DNA of 64,000 nt from Streptomyces sp. SID9727 (GTDB lineage: Bacteria > Actinomycetota > Actinomycetes > Streptomycetales > Streptomycetaceae), in assembly GCF_010550605.1 (NCBI RefSeq), contig NZ_JAAGNI010000356.1, forward strand, positions 1 to 64,000. The letters are read 5' to 3'. Each line of letters begins with the position of its first letter. Positions within the stretch are counted from its first letter, which is position 1. Shown here one piece after another: positions 45,060 through 54,821 of this stretch. The position numbers and the translations under genes are program-made. Below the pieces are notes generated by a model. That model had not been told where the DNA came from, searched no databases, and worked only from the letters and a program-made list of their open reading frames with translations.

Positions 45060-45311
45060 ATGAAGGAGATCAGCGAGCAGCACATCAGCGAGCCCGGCCT
45101 GGTGGTGCTGGACATCATCGCGGCCGACGAGGACACGCTCCGTGTGGTGGTGACCCGTTTGGAGGAGCGCTGGGCGACCTCGGGCCCGGCCCAGGTGCGG
45201 CGGGTACCGGGCCGCGCCGGTGTGACGGCCGGGTTTACGCGGGCATCCGCCGCTCCGGGGCCGGGGGTGGGTGAGGGGCGTCGGGTTACTTCGGCGGGCG
45301 GCGCCCTGTGA
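45060..45311 (+). CDS. DUF6207-like small protein
   Basis: An 83-residue protein starting ATG 45060 (MKEISEQHISEPGLVVLDII). The pattern EPGLxVxDIxAxDExTxxxVxxxLEERWATS and RVPGRAGV matches small Streptomyces proteins of the DUF6207 type. The C-terminus after ~65 residues runs over the IS5 scar, so the native end is probably altered. Function unknown. Confidence 0.55.
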   Translation: MKEISEQHISEPGLVVLDIIAADEDTLRVVVTRLEERWATSGPAQVRRVPGRAGVTAGFTRASAAPGPGVGEGRRVTSAGGAL

Positions 45312-45518
45312 GCTCCTGCCACGCGTTGCGCGCGGGTGGTTGGCGGCGACTTGGTCGAGCAGTACGGTCCCGGCCACCGAGTCCGGCACGCTGGCTGCGG
45401 TCACCAGCACAGTGAGGAGAAGGCCGAGTGTGTCGGTGACGATGCTTCGCTTCCTGCCGACGATCTTCTTGCCGGCGTCGCCAGCCGAAGAAGACCGCAG
45501 CTGTGAAGTCCTGACCAC
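45300..45518 (-). mobile_element. IS5-family transposase fragment
   Basis: The reverse strand reads DAGKKIVGRKRSIVTDTLGL and LLTVLVTAASVPDSVAGTVL, the conserved core around the second DDE Asp region of IS5-type transposases (normally RKRHxVVDTxGLL). Only about 70 residues remain, with no ends visible. Confidence 0.75.
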
Positions 45519-45667
45519 CTACTTTGCGGCTGGTGTCTGAGCTAGGACTTCGGGGCCCGTTCGTGTCGCCGGGCGCGACGTTTATGCCGAAAGAGAAGAC
45601 CCACCTCGCCTGCCGTTCCCTGGGAAAGGGTCGTGGGGTCGGTTCCGTTGATGTGTGGAGGTAGCCC

Positions 45668-46978
45668 GTGGGCCCGGACCTGAGCCGTGTGATGCGCTCT
45701 TCGCCGTACTGGCCAGTGATCAGTCACACGACGCTGCGGCGGGTCCTCTCGGGGTGCGCCGTCTCCTCGCTGGGTGACGGCATGGCCGTGGTGGCGGTGA
45801 GCTGGCTGGCGATTGAGCTGGCGCCGGCCGCGGACCGCGGCGTCTGGGTGGCGTTGGCGGCGGCCGCCTACACGCTGTCCGGGGCGGTGGGCGCGCTGCT
45901 GCTCGGCCGCTTCCTGCGCCACCGCCGGCCCACCCAACTGGCTGGCTGGGACGCGGCGTTGCGGGCGGGCGCGCTGGGAACCATCCCGGTGCTGCACGCC
46001 TTCGGCGCGCTCCGCATCGAGGGGTACGTCGCGCTGCTGGCGGTCTCCTCCGTGCTGCATGCCTGGGGGCAGGCGGGTGTCTACACGCTGATCGCCAGGG
46101 TGCTGCCGGAACGCGATCATCTGGCGGGTAACGCCGTGCTGTCCGGTGTGGGGTCGATCGCCACGGTGGCGGGGCCGCCGCTGGCCACGCTGCTGATCGT
46201 GTTCGGGGGCCCGGCAACAGTGCTGGCCGTGGACGCGACGACGTTCCTCTTCCTTGCGGTCACCTTCCTCGTCGCCGTCCCCAAGGACGCGGTCCCGGAG
46301 CCCGAGGACGACACAGCCTCGCGGACGGCCGGTTTCGCGGTGATCCGGCGCATCCCCGCGCTGTCCGGCCTTCTCGCCCTGAGCTTCGTGTTCTTCTTCC
46401 TCTTCGGCCCGGTGTACGTGGCGCTCCCGCTGCACGTGTCGGACGATCTGGGCGCCTCGGCCGGTGTGCTGGCGGCGTTCTACACGGCCTTCGGTATCGG
46501 CGCGGTGCTGGGTTCGGTGCTCACCGGCTTCCTCAGCCGGTGGCAGTTGGGGCCCACGACGGCCGGCATCGTCATCGGCTTCGGCGCGCTGATGCTCCCC
46601 CTGGGCCTGGGTGCCCCGACGGCCGTGTCGGTCGTCTGCTTCGGGATGGCCGGGCTGCTCTGGCCGCCGTACTCGTCGCTGTCGACCACCCTCTTCCAGC
46701 GCTCGGCGCCCAGCGCGCTGCTGCCGCAGGCCCTCGCGGCGAGCTCCGCCGTCCGGGTGCTGTCGGTGCCCCTGGGCACCGCACTCGGCGGACCGCTGGT
46801 GGCCGGCCTCGGCGCGGTCGGGGCGCTGCGCCTGTCTGGTGTGGGCATCGCGGTGGTGGGCATGCTTGCCGCCGCCGCGCTGACCCTGCGCGCCTCGCGC
46901 ACGCACCCCGAGTCGGCGGCGGGCGCCACGGAGCCGGCCGGCGCGGACGCGGGGGCAGGGGCGGAGGCTCGGCCGTAG
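45668..46978 (+). CDS. MFS transporter, exporter type
   Basis: A 436-residue membrane protein with about 12 predicted helices. GTG 45668 has GGAGGT (45656-45661) seven bases upstream. It shows the MFS loop 2-3 pattern GRFLRHRRPTQLAGWDAALR. FFFLFGPVYVALPLHVSDDL follows a central cytoplasmic loop, and the last helix is followed by an Ala/Glu tail (GATEPAGADAGAGAEARP). It resembles drug/metabolite effluxers of the MFS_3 type; the substrate is not readable. No regulator is adjacent. An IS5 scar precedes it and an IS-truncated gene follows. Confidence 0.9.
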   Translation: MGPDLSRVMRSSPYWPVISHTTLRRVLSGCAVSSLGDGMAVVAVSWLAIELAPAADRGVWVALAAAAYTLSGAVGALLLGRFLRHRRPTQLAGWDAALRAGALGTIPVLHAFGALRIEGYVALLAVSSVLHAWGQAGVYTLIARVLPERDHLAGNAVLSGVGSIATVAGPPLATLLIVFGGPATVLAVDATTFLFLAVTFLVAVPKDAVPEPEDDTASRTAGFAVIRRIPALSGLLALSFVFFFLFGPVYVALPLHVSDDLGASAGVLAAFYTAFGIGAVLGSVLTGFLSRWQLGPTTAGIVIGFGALMLPLGLGAPTAVSVVCFGMAGLLWPPYSSLSTTLFQRSAPSALLPQALAASSAVRVLSVPLGTALGGPLVAGLGAVGALRLSGVGIAVVGMLAAAALTLRASRTHPESAAGATEPAGADAGAGAEARP

Positions 46979-47114
46979 CCCGGCAAATGAGAGCTACCGC
47001 CTGGGCGGGGGCGCGGCAGGCCGCTGCGGGCGCTATTGGCGCACGGGGTGGAGCCGTTGCGGACCACGTACGGGATCTTGAGACCACGAACAGCCCATGG
47101 AAGGTTAATGCCGC

Positions 47115-47335
47115 GTGATCGATAAATTCGCGAAGGACAACCTGCACGGGAGACTGCGGCGGGACCGCAACGCGCTGCTCTGGAAACTCGACGGCTTGTC
47201 CGAATACGACGCCCGCAGACCTTTGACAGCGACCGGGACCAACCTCCTCGGCCTGGTCAAACACGTGGCCCGCGTCGAGGCCAGATACTTCGGCGAGGTC
47301 TTCGACCGTGTGGGGCTCGAAAAGTCATCGCTGCA
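47115..47335 (+). pseudogene. DinB/DUF664-family protein, N-terminal fragment
   Basis: ATG 47115 (MIDKFAKDNLHGRLRRDRNA), then LLWKLDGLSEYDARRPLTAT, GTNLLGLVKHVARVEARYFG and EVFDR. This is the first ~70 residues of a DinB-fold DUF664 protein, including the His of the metal site (VKHV). The gene is cut at about 47335 by an IS reading in from the right. Confidence 0.8.
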
Positions 47336-48490
47336 GCTCAAGCCACGTACTGGTACTGATTGATGACTCCGCCGAGGATGCGCGTCCGTAGGAGCTTGCC
47401 CGGCGTACCCACGGACCGGTCCGGCTGCTGGTGCGCGGCTTCGGTTGGCCGTTGGTCTCGTGATCGGTGCGGTCGGTGGGCGTTGTGGTGGTGCTGGTAC
47501 TCGGCAAGTACGCGTCGGAAGTGGGCCTCGTTCATGACCAGAACATGGTCGAGCACCTCTCGGCGGATCGTGCCGATGACGCGCTCGCAGTGGGCGTTCA
47601 TCCGCGGCGCTCGGGGTGCGCTGAGCAGCACGTCGATGCCTTCGGCCTCGAAGACGGCGTCGAAGGGCTCGGTGTACTTGCTGTCGCCGTTCGCGCAGCA
47701 CGAATCGGACCGACCCGACGCGGGTGCCGGGGTCGGCGGTGAGGTTGCGGGCCTGCTGGACCGCCCACTTGGCGGTCGGGTGCGCGGTCACGCCGGTGAT
47801 GTGCAGTTTGCGCGTGCCGTGTTCCAGGAACGCCAGCGCATACAGCCGCTTGCCGGTGATCGTGTCGATGTGGAAGAAGTCCGCCGCGACGATCCCTTCG
47901 GCCTGGACGGTCAGGAATTCCCGCCAGCTCGGGCCGGTGCGACGCGGGGCCGGGTCGACGCCAGCCGCGTGCAGGATCTGCCAGACCGTGGACGGCGCGA
48001 TCGAATGTCCCAACCTGGCCAGATCACCCTGGATCCGCCGGTGACCCCACCGCGGGTTCTCCTGCGCCAGACGCAGCACCAGTTTCTTGAGCGCGGCCGC
48101 CGTCGGTGGGCGGCCGGTGCGCCGACGTCGGTCGGAGTAGTCCCACCGTTTCGCGATCAGCCTGCGGTGCCAGGCCAACAGCGTCCCCGGGGTGACCGGG
48201 AACACCCGCCCCCAGTCGCACCGCGGTATCAGCGACGACAGCGCGGCCGGCCAGAACCGGTCCGCGGGCTCGTAACGGACCGGACCAGCGAGTTGCCGTC
48301 GCAGCACCGCGTTCTCATGCCGCAGCACCAGCAGTTCGGCGCCTTGGCCGTGTGCCGGCGCAGCAGGACGCCCGGCACGGATAGCAACGCACGAGTGATC
48401 CGATACACCGTCGAGATGATCACCCGCGTAGCATCCCAGCCGCCAGCGAACGCCTCTCCCGCGGGCTCTACCTGCAGCGATGCCTTTACG
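47336..48490 (-). pseudogene. DDE integrase-core transposase of an IS inserted into an IS3 element
   Basis: The reverse strand reads STVYRITRALLSVPGVLLRR (near 48415), LLVLRHENAVLRRQLAGPVR, then SLIPRCDWGRVFPVTPGTLL, ALKKLVLRLAQENPRWGHRR and the DDE core FHIDTITGKRLYALAFLEHG, TRKLHITGVTAHPTAKWAVQ. A phase change near 47700 leads to SAPRAPRMNAHCERVIGTIR, RREVLDHVLVMNEAHFRRVL with the catalytic Glu, ending at 47338. Frame breaks near 48330 and 47700 make it a pseudogene unless frameshifted products are made. It sits between a DinB fragment and a cut IS3 orfB. Confidence 0.8.
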
Positions 48491-48496
48491 AGCCAC

Positions 48497-48842
48497 ACAG
48501 CCTGGGAGGCGGCCGGATCCGGGACGGTGGTGCGGACGCGTCTGCGCAGGCGGACGCCGGTGGTGGCGAACGTTCGCATGACGCGAGCGATGCGTTTCTC
48601 GTTGACGTGCAGGCCCTGGTCGCGGAGCTCGGTGGTCATCCGCGGAGAGCCGTAGGTGCCGCGGGACTCGCCGTGGACCTCACGAATCCTGGCCGCCAGG
48701 CGCTGGTCGGCCCGTTGCCGGGCGGCCCGGGCCTCTTGGCCGGCCCGCCACTTGTAGTAGCTGGACCTGTTGACCTCCAGGACCTGGCAGAGCCGCTTCA
48801 CCTCGAAGGCGTCCCGGTGTCGTCGACGAACTGGAAGCGGCT
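48497..48842 (-). mobile_element. IS3-family orfB, 3'-truncated
   Basis: The reverse strand begins VRSRFQFVDD and continues after a small phase change as HRDAFEVKRLCQVLEVNRSS, YYKWRAGQEARAARQRADQR, TYGSPRMTTELRDQGLHVNE and VMRTFATTGVRLRRRVRTTV. This is the N-terminal third of IS3 OrfB. It stops at ~48500 where the other IS begins, so the DDE core is gone. Confidence 0.82.
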
Positions 48843-48844
48843 CC

Positions 48845-49177
48845 TCACCAGTTCGTCTCCCCGGCGAAATACTTGGCCGCCTTGCGGAGTATGTCCCGCT
48901 CGGTCGCGAGCTTGCGCTCGTTCGCCCCGAGCTCGGCCACCCGGGCCTCGAGCTGTCGGATCCGCTCGTCCGGGTCCGCGGACTGCGTCGCCTGCGTGGC
49001 TCGGGCGGCGGCCGGGCCGACGCCTCGGCGTTCCCGGTCCCTGAGCATCCACTCGCGCAGGGTGGCCCTGTTGTTGCCCAGGTCGGCGGCGATGCTCTTG
49101 TACGTCGCCCCGGGTGTGGACTCGTACAGGGCCACGGCATCGGCCTTGAACTCGTCCGAGTAATCCTTCATCGCCAT
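48845..49177 (-). CDS. IS3-family OrfA (HTH protein), intact
   Basis: A 110-residue OrfA: MAMKDYSDEFKADAVALYES, an HTH in TYKSIAADLGNNRATLREWM, and a leucine-zipper-like tail RIRQLEARVAELGANERKLA, ending AAKYFAGETNW. OrfA normally fuses to OrfB by -1 frameshifting to make the transposase. Here OrfB is truncated, so OrfA alone could at most act as inhibitor of related elements. Confidence 0.85.
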   Translation of the reverse strand: MAMKDYSDEFKADAVALYESTPGATYKSIAADLGNNRATLREWMLRDRERRGVGPAAARATQATQSADPDERIRQLEARVAELGANERKLATERDILRKAAKYFAGETNW

Positions 49178-49254
49178 CGGCGGTCTCTCGCTTCCTCCGG
49201 ATCAAGCAGATCCAGTATCAGCGTGTCCACCACTCAGGGGGAGGCTCCCCCGCC

Positions 49255-49641
49255 GTGGAGATCCTGACCGATGCCAGCCACCAGAGCCTGGGCGCACAGA
49301 CCGGCGGCCGCGTGGTGACACCACCGCACCGCAACTTCAAGAAGAACGCTCCCGAGTGGTACGAGGAGATGCACGAGCGGCAGCACGTGGCACACTCCTC
49401 ACGCCGCATCCGGGACGAGCACGGCATCAGCCATCTGAAGAACTGGCGATCCCTCGCACGGCTCCACGGCCGCCGAGAGCACATGACCGACACCATCCAG
49501 GCCGTCGCCGGACTGCTTGCCCACCAGCAGGCCGGCGGTACGCGAAAGAGAACACAACTGCAGATCCACAGTCCTCGACGCGCTACCACCAACCATGCAC
49601 GAGCTCGTTGGTCGTGCAGGTCGAGCCCGCCGAACAGATGA
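49255..49641 (+). mobile_element. IS5-family transposase C-terminal fragment
   Basis: LTDASHQSLGAQTGGRVVTP, PHRNFKKNAPEWYEEMHERQ, HVAHSSRRIRDEHGISHLKN, WRSLARLHGRREHMTDTIQA and VAGLLAHQQ are the C-terminal part of a Streptomyces IS5-type transposase, including the final catalytic-Glu region (RIRDEHGISHLKNWR). The N-terminal two thirds are missing. The frame continues without family similarity to 49641. Confidence 0.8.
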
Positions 49642-50071
49642 GTACGCGATATCCCTACCTATGCTCGCCATTGGAGGATCGGGTTCTTCGCGCAGATGCC
49701 AAGCAAGATGCCTCCGCGGTGTATCGAATGGTCGAAGAGCCGGCGCAGGAGTGGGGGCCGAGGGCTGGCACGGTGGACGCCAGCATGCTGCGAAACCGAT
49801 TCCGCGCGCAAGGTGTCGCACTACGTGACAGTCCACCGCCTGACGATGGGGCTCCCTCCCATCGAGTCAACGTGGTGGCGGAACTGGGGCCGGACCATGC
49901 GTTGCGCCTGGAGGTCCACTCCTGCCAGCTGTCTGACCCAACCGGACCGATCTACTCGCTCGGAAGACGGCCCACAGCAGGCGGATGATGTGCGACAAGG
50001 AAGCGACGGCTGGGTGGAATTGAGCGGGGGGTGGGTTGAGTGCGGTCGGGTGCCCGGCTTGGATGAGCACC
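49642..50071. other. Intergenic region without a recognised gene
   Basis: About 430 bases. Overlapping frames on both strands have no domain signature. One plus-strand frame contains EWGPRAGTVDASMLRNRFRA, which looks protein-like but has no family I can name. It may be a fragment. Confidence 0.4.
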
Positions 50072-51274
50072 ATGACCCACGACAGACTCACCCACCCCAG
50101 TCGCCGTTCCCTGATCGCATGGAGCGGCGCGGGCGCGCTCACCGCTGCCTGCGTGTCGATCGGCACCGGCACAGCCTCCGCAGCCACACACCCCACGCCG
50201 GGCTCGGCGCTACTGGTGCCCTCGCCCCGGCTCGACCTGAACAGCGCGGCGGACAAGTGGATACGGGAGAAGCCGCTGCGCGACGCGACGATTCTTCAGT
50301 CCTTCGGCTACGACAACGCCAACGGGCACATCTACCTGGCGCAGGTCACGCAGGGCGGCCTGAAGCTCGCGGGCGAGTCCGCTGCCGTGAGCGCCGCCGA
50401 CCGCAACCTGAACGGCGACCTGACGATCACCAAGTGGGACATGTCCGGGAACACGCTCGGCTACATGTACCTACGCGGCTTCGGCCACGGCATGAGCATC
50501 GGCGTCGAGCCGGTCGGAAGCACCGCGTATCTGTGGACCGAGACGGACGGCCAAAAAACGAAGGACCCGGTGCACCCGAACGACGACACAAAGTGGACCA
50601 GCCGCGGCCAGCGGCTGGCCCGTTTCCCGTTCGTCAACGGTAAGGTCCTCGACTACGGGTCCGCCGGACTCGCCACATATCAACCGGTCCCGGGAAGCTC
50701 GACGTACACCGCCTCCGTGGACCCGGTCTACGGCCGGCTCGCCATCCGTTTCCGCGACACCGACGGGGCGTTCGTCTTCCAGGTCCACGATCTGGACCTG
50801 GCCCGACTCGGCGTCTGGACCCAACCCCTCGCCAGCCTCCGCGAACCGAGCCTCACGGCGGTGGCCGGCTGGCCGCTCAGCACGTATGGCAGTCCATTCC
50901 TCCAGGGGTACACGGTCGTGGGCCGGTACCTCTATCTGCTACACGGCAACAGCTACAACTCTACCCAGCAGGTCGGCGACGAGAGCGTCGTCATCTCCCC
51001 GCCGGGCGTCGGCAACACATTCATCACCTCGGTCAACCTCACCACGGGCGCCCTGGACCCCGCGCCGCCCGTCCCCTTCAAGGAGACCGTCAACCCCGCC
51101 CACACGGCGGCCGCTTACTCGCTGGAGTACCGCGAACCGGAGGGGCTCGGCGTGTACATTCCGGACCCGGCCCAGCCTGGAATCTTCCAGATCGGGATGG
51201 GCTTCGCCTCGGGCAAGGCGGGGGCGCGCATGGCGACGATCTACGGAAAGGCGGGGCTGATCCAGCCGTCCTGA
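50072..51274 (+). CDS. Tat-exported TagC-like / phage-baseplate-type beta-propeller protein
   Basis: A 400-residue secreted protein. The twin-arginine signal is HPSRRSLIAWSGAGALTAAC, with cleavage near TASAATHP. The mature part is rich in beta-strands: LRDATILQSFGYDNANGHIY, LNGDLTITKWDMSGNTLGYM, YLRGFGHGMSIGVEPVGSTA, YLWTETDGQ, SVDPVYGRLAIRFRDTDGAF. This pattern is shared by Streptomyces proteins annotated as teichoic acid biosynthesis protein C or phage receptor-binding/baseplate-type propellers. The enzymatic role is unproven and may be carbohydrate binding at the cell surface. ATG 50072 is preferred over 50063 because GGATGAG lies just ahead. It stands alone between IS and helicase remnants and appears intact. 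Confidence 0.82.
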   Translation: MTHDRLTHPSRRSLIAWSGAGALTAACVSIGTGTASAATHPTPGSALLVPSPRLDLNSAADKWIREKPLRDATILQSFGYDNANGHIYLAQVTQGGLKLAGESAAVSAADRNLNGDLTITKWDMSGNTLGYMYLRGFGHGMSIGVEPVGSTAYLWTETDGQKTKDPVHPNDDTKWTSRGQRLARFPFVNGKVLDYGSAGLATYQPVPGSSTYTASVDPVYGRLAIRFRDTDGAFVFQVHDLDLARLGVWTQPLASLREPSLTAVAGWPLSTYGSPFLQGYTVVGRYLYLLHGNSYNSTQQVGDESVVISPPGVGNTFITSVNLTTGALDPAPPVPFKETVNPAHTAAAYSLEYREPEGLGVYIPDPAQPGIFQIGMGFASGKAGARMATIYGKAGLIQPS

Positions 51275-51635
51275 TCCGGGTCGGCGGCCGGCACACCACC
51301 GGCGTCGGCAGGCAGGCAGGTGAAGTGGCCGTCGGGTGAAGGCCGTGCCGGCGATGATCGGTGAAAGATCTTCCCGCCGTACTTCTTCTGTCGGTCCGAG
51401 CTTACTACTCTCCAGTCGCCTGGCCCGGCACAGGAGAGGTACGTCGCATCCCGGTCCACCGCACTCCGACTCGGCAGTCGGTCCTGCCCCCAGCCCGGGG
51501 GCGGGGCCGCACCGGAGATCCGTCCCTCGTCTCGCCGGGCCACCTGCTCCCCGCGATCCAGGCCGGCCTCGGCAATCGAGTCGCGGTCGCGGCGGTGCAG
51601 CGCGCCGGCGAAACCGCCAGGAGCACAGAAGCGGA
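51275..51635. other. Gap without recognised gene
   Basis: Roughly 360 bases of GC-rich sequence between the TagC-like gene and the helicase remnant. No frame has a recognisable domain on either strand. Confidence 0.4.
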
Positions 51636-53491
51636 AAACGCCGCTGCCCTCCCGGAGCACGCCGCCGCGCACAACCTCCGCACATGACCTTCCACCAGAA
51701 GGTCGAAGAAGTCCGCGCGTTCGCGGACAAGTTCCCGGAGACCGCGGCTGAGCTGTACGTCAACGACGCCTCCGACGCCGATCTGGCCGCCGCCGACAAG
51801 CTCCCCCTGTCCGAAGCGGAGTTTTACGTCGAGGCCGGCCGCCACGTACTCCCGGACCGCGTCTGGTCGGCGTGGCTGTGCGGAGACCACCTCGTATCCG
51901 AACGCCGGGAGGCTTTGCGGCAGTTCGCCAACGGCATCGACGCCACCGGGCACCGGGTCCACCGCGCCTTCCTCGCCAGCTGCCGCATCCTCGGCGAGGG
52001 GGTGGACACCACGGGCGAGCGGGGAGTCGACTCGATCTGCTTCGCGGACACCCGCGGCTCCCAGGTGGAGATCGTCCAGAACATCGGCCGTGCGCTGCGG
52101 CTCAAGAAGGACGGCTCGACGAAGGTGACCCGGATCATTGTCGCGATCCTCCTGGAACCCGGCGAGGACCCCACCGACATGGTCGCCTTCGCCAGCTTCC
52201 GCCCCTTGGTCGCCGTAGTCCAGGGTCTGCGCTCGCATGACGCCCACCTCGTCGAGCAGCTCGCCTCCCGCGCCCTCACCAGCGGCAAGCGCACCATTCA
52301 CGTCCAGCGCGACGAGACCGGGCGGATCGTCGGAACCGGCGGCGAAAGCGACGGCGAGGAGCACGAGCACGACAAGGGCACCGATGCCGCCGCTGAATCC
52401 GCGCTACTGTACTTCTCCAGCCCCGGGGCACGGCGACAATTTCGGCGTTCCTGCGGACCCGGGTCTGCCGGCCGGAGTCGCTGGTGTGGCTGGAGGGCTA
52501 CCAAGCCCTACTGCGGTGGCGGAAGGAGAACGAGATCACCGGCCTCCACGCCGTCCGCTACGACGTCGAGGTCGAAGTCGGGGCGACGAAGTAGTTTCCA
52601 CCTGGCCGCTGGGTGCATCAGCAGCGGAAATCGCGGCGGGTGGGGGAATCCTCACCGCGAAGAGCTCCTGGACGCGCCGGAGGCCGGGATGGTGTGGGAG
52701 CCCGGCGCGGAGGCGTGGGAGGCCAAGCTCGCCGCGCTGCGGTCCTACCGGCGGGCCGTGGGACATCTCGCACCGCGGCAGGACGCGGTCTGGGACAACC
52801 CGGCCGGCACCGGATCCGTACCCATCGGACAGCAACTGGCCAACCTCCGACGCAAAGGCGGCCTTGGCAAGGACCCGGAACGAACCGCGAAACGAGCCGC
52901 GCAGCTCGCCGCGATCGACGCAGACTGGACTGTCCGTGGCCGCTGGACTGGCAACGCCACTACCGCGTCCTCGCTGACCTCGTCGACGCCGACGGTCACC
53001 TGCCCCACCTCGCCCCCGGCGTCACCTTCGAGGGTGACGACATCGGTACGTGGCGGTGGCGGCAACAAGAGCCGGGCACCTGGGCACAGCTTCTACCCAA
53101 ACAGCGCCAGCGGCTCACCCAGCTCGGCATCCAGGGCGCCACCGCGCCGCCGGCCGCCCCGGCGACGTCGCGCACGAGCAGAGGCCCGGCGAAGATCGGC
53201 AGCAAAGCGCACGCCGCCTTCCAGCGCGGACTCGCAGCCCTTGCGCGCTGGGTGGAGCACGCGGGTACCGGTCGACCCGTCCCGCGCGGCGCCGTCGTGG
53301 ACGTCCTCGTCGACGGCGAGACGGAGCCGGTGACCATCAAGCTGGGTGTATGGCTGTCCAACACCCGCTCCCGGCGCGACCGGCTGGGTGCCGACCCGCT
53401 CACCGCCCTCGCCGACCTCGGCATCCCGTGGGCGGGCACACCCGCGGCCGCCGTGCCCGGCGAGGCCCTTGACGACGTTCCCGCACCTTGA
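51636..53491 (+). pseudogene. Degraded third copy of the terminal helicase
   Basis: Similarity to the 1484-4186 gene starts near 51636 (EHAAAHNLRT). A four-base deletion near 51685 shifts the frame into MTFHQKVEEVRAFADKFPET, then RVWSAWLCGDHLVSERREAL, ICFADTRGSQVEIVQNIGRA and LVEQLASRALTSGKRTIHVQ. A frameshift near 52420, a TAG near 52592 and further phase breaks follow. The HA-repeat end is readable in another frame (WQRHYRVLADLVDADGHLPH, VKLGVWLSNT-like region with KLGVWLSNTRSRRDRLGADP), stop 53491. The N-terminal ATPase domain is missing. The truncation point differs from the 8-kb copy, so the two losses were independent. Confidence 0.85.
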
Positions 53492-53530
53492 CGCAGCTTG
53501 GAGGTCCGGGGGCCAGGGCGCTGTTGCGCG

Positions 53531-54125
53531 TCACCCACGGATCCGGTGGCACCTCTTACGCCCCCGCCCGTGGTGGTTCGGCAGTTCCGGCGTCCGACGG
53601 CCGATCAGGTCCAGGACCTCGTCCGTGGTCCGGACGTCGCCGAACGACCGGTAGATCGTGTGCAGGGTGGCGTTGTGGTCCCGGTCGCGCCGAGCCGCAT
53701 TCGCGTCGGCCACCATCAGCACGCCCAGGCCATTGGTGGCCGCGTCCCGGGCCGAGGACTCGCAGCAGACGTTCGTGAGCGCGCCGGTGATGACGACCGT
53801 GTCGATCTCACGCTCCGCCAGCAACTCCGGCAGCACGCAGCGGCCGGGGAAGAAGGCCCTGTACGCAGTCTTCTCGACCACCAGGTCGTCCGGCCGGACA
53901 CCGAAGGCGTGCCACACACGCGTACGCGGCGGCCCCTCACCTCCGGTCGCCGCGAACGTCTGACTGACGACCGGACCGTAGAACTCGCCACTCACCCTCC
54001 CGAGCGGCGCCTCGCTCACCGGCAGCACCCACGCGACCAAGCCGTCGGCGATGCGCAGCGCTGCAGCGATGCGGCCGATGTTCGGCACGATGCCCCGCAC
54101 GTACGGGTTCGCCTCGACGAAGAAG
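53531..54125 (-). pseudogene. Isochorismatase-family hydrolase, N-terminally truncated
   Basis: From VEANPYVRGIVPNIGRIAAA the frame follows the cysteine-hydrolase fold: VVEKTAYRAFFPGRCVLPEL, LAEREIDTVVITGALTNVCC with the catalytic Cys, and ESSARDAATNGLGVLMVADA. The first ~20 residues, with the catalytic Asp of the VIDMQ motif, are absent. The open frame upstream of 54125 shows no similarity. It is probably inactive, cut by a rearrangement next to 54126. Confidence 0.78.
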
Positions 54126-54545
54126 GGCACGTCACAGCATGATCGGATCGATGGGCCGGGTCGATGCCGCCCGGTGACAACGCGGCCATGGAGGCTTCTT
54201 CGCGCTGCTGCAGAAGAACGTCCTGGACCGCCGTGTCTGGGCCACACCCCAGGAGGTGTGCAACGCGTGCCAGGCGACCGGCGGAATCGGCTTCTTCTGG
54301 CCGCCGCCCTTCAGTGAAGGGGCTCGGGCGCGTAAAGCAACGACAACAGGGCCTCCGGAACCCCTCGGATGGGGCCACACCCCCGAGCTGTCAGGAGGCC
54401 CTGCCTTCATGCACGCACGGTTGGAAGGTCACCCGATCAGGAACTCTGTTCGACTTGCACGTTCGATGATCGGTTGAGATGCAGCTTCTCAGGCTCCGCC
54501 GTGCCAGTCGGCGGCGTTCGCGAAGATGTGTCCCGTGCGTCCGGA
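54126..54545. other. Gap with a distant inverted repeat, no gene
   Basis: About 420 bases with no convincing frame. CAGGGCCTCC (54347-54356) is complementary to GGAGGCCCTG (54394-54403) across 37 bases. It may be a weak terminator. Confidence 0.45.
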
Positions 54546-54755
54546 TCAGGGTTGGTTCTCCGCCTTGCTTCGGATGAACATGTAGGCGGCCCCGTACATG
54601 CAAACAATCATTCCGAGAACGATCCAGCCTCCAGTATTTCCAATGAGGATGAGAATAATCGAAAGTGCAACTCCGACGATTGACAGAATCGTAGCGAAAA
54701 GCATGTAGCGCTTCACGGTCGCTCGCTGCTCGACCGTCCATCCAACGTTGGGCAT
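54546..54755 (-). CDS. 69-residue two-helix membrane protein, candidate immunity to the RHS tip
   Basis: ATG 54755 follows GAAGGAGCACC. A basic, polar head (MPNVGWTVEQRATVKRYM) is followed by two membrane helices, about LFATILSIVGVALSIILILI and GGWIVLGMIVCMYGAAYMFI, and a short charged tail (RSKAENQP). The DNA is AT-rich compared with its surroundings, as expected of a recently swapped toxin-immunity tip. It lies 66 bases after the RHS stop on the same strand, separated by a 16-bp perfect hairpin. Small multi-helix membrane proteins commonly protect against pore-forming toxins. That role is inference from position and topology. Confidence 0.75.
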   Translation of the reverse strand: MPNVGWTVEQRATVKRYMLFATILSIVGVALSIILILIGNTGGWIVLGMIVCMYGAAYMFIRSKAENQP

Positions 54756-54775
54756 GGTGCTCCTTCGATTGGGAG

Positions 54776-54813
54776 TTGCAATGGGTTCGGGGGCACGCCC
54801 GAACCCATTGCAA
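54776..54813. terminator. Perfect 16-bp hairpin between RHS toxin and membrane protein
   Basis: TTGCAATGGGTTCGGG (54776-54791) pairs completely with 54798-54813 around GGCACG. It begins 8 bases after the RHS stop codon and ends ~20 bases before the next ATG. There is no T-tract on either side, so it may be an attenuator or a processing/stability element rather than a simple terminator. Confidence 0.75.
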
Positions 54814-54821
54814 GTCAGAAG

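Noticed and set aside
51405..52370. Minus-strand 321-codon frame
   Set aside because: Antisense to the third helicase copy; the same kind of frame appears opposite the other copies.
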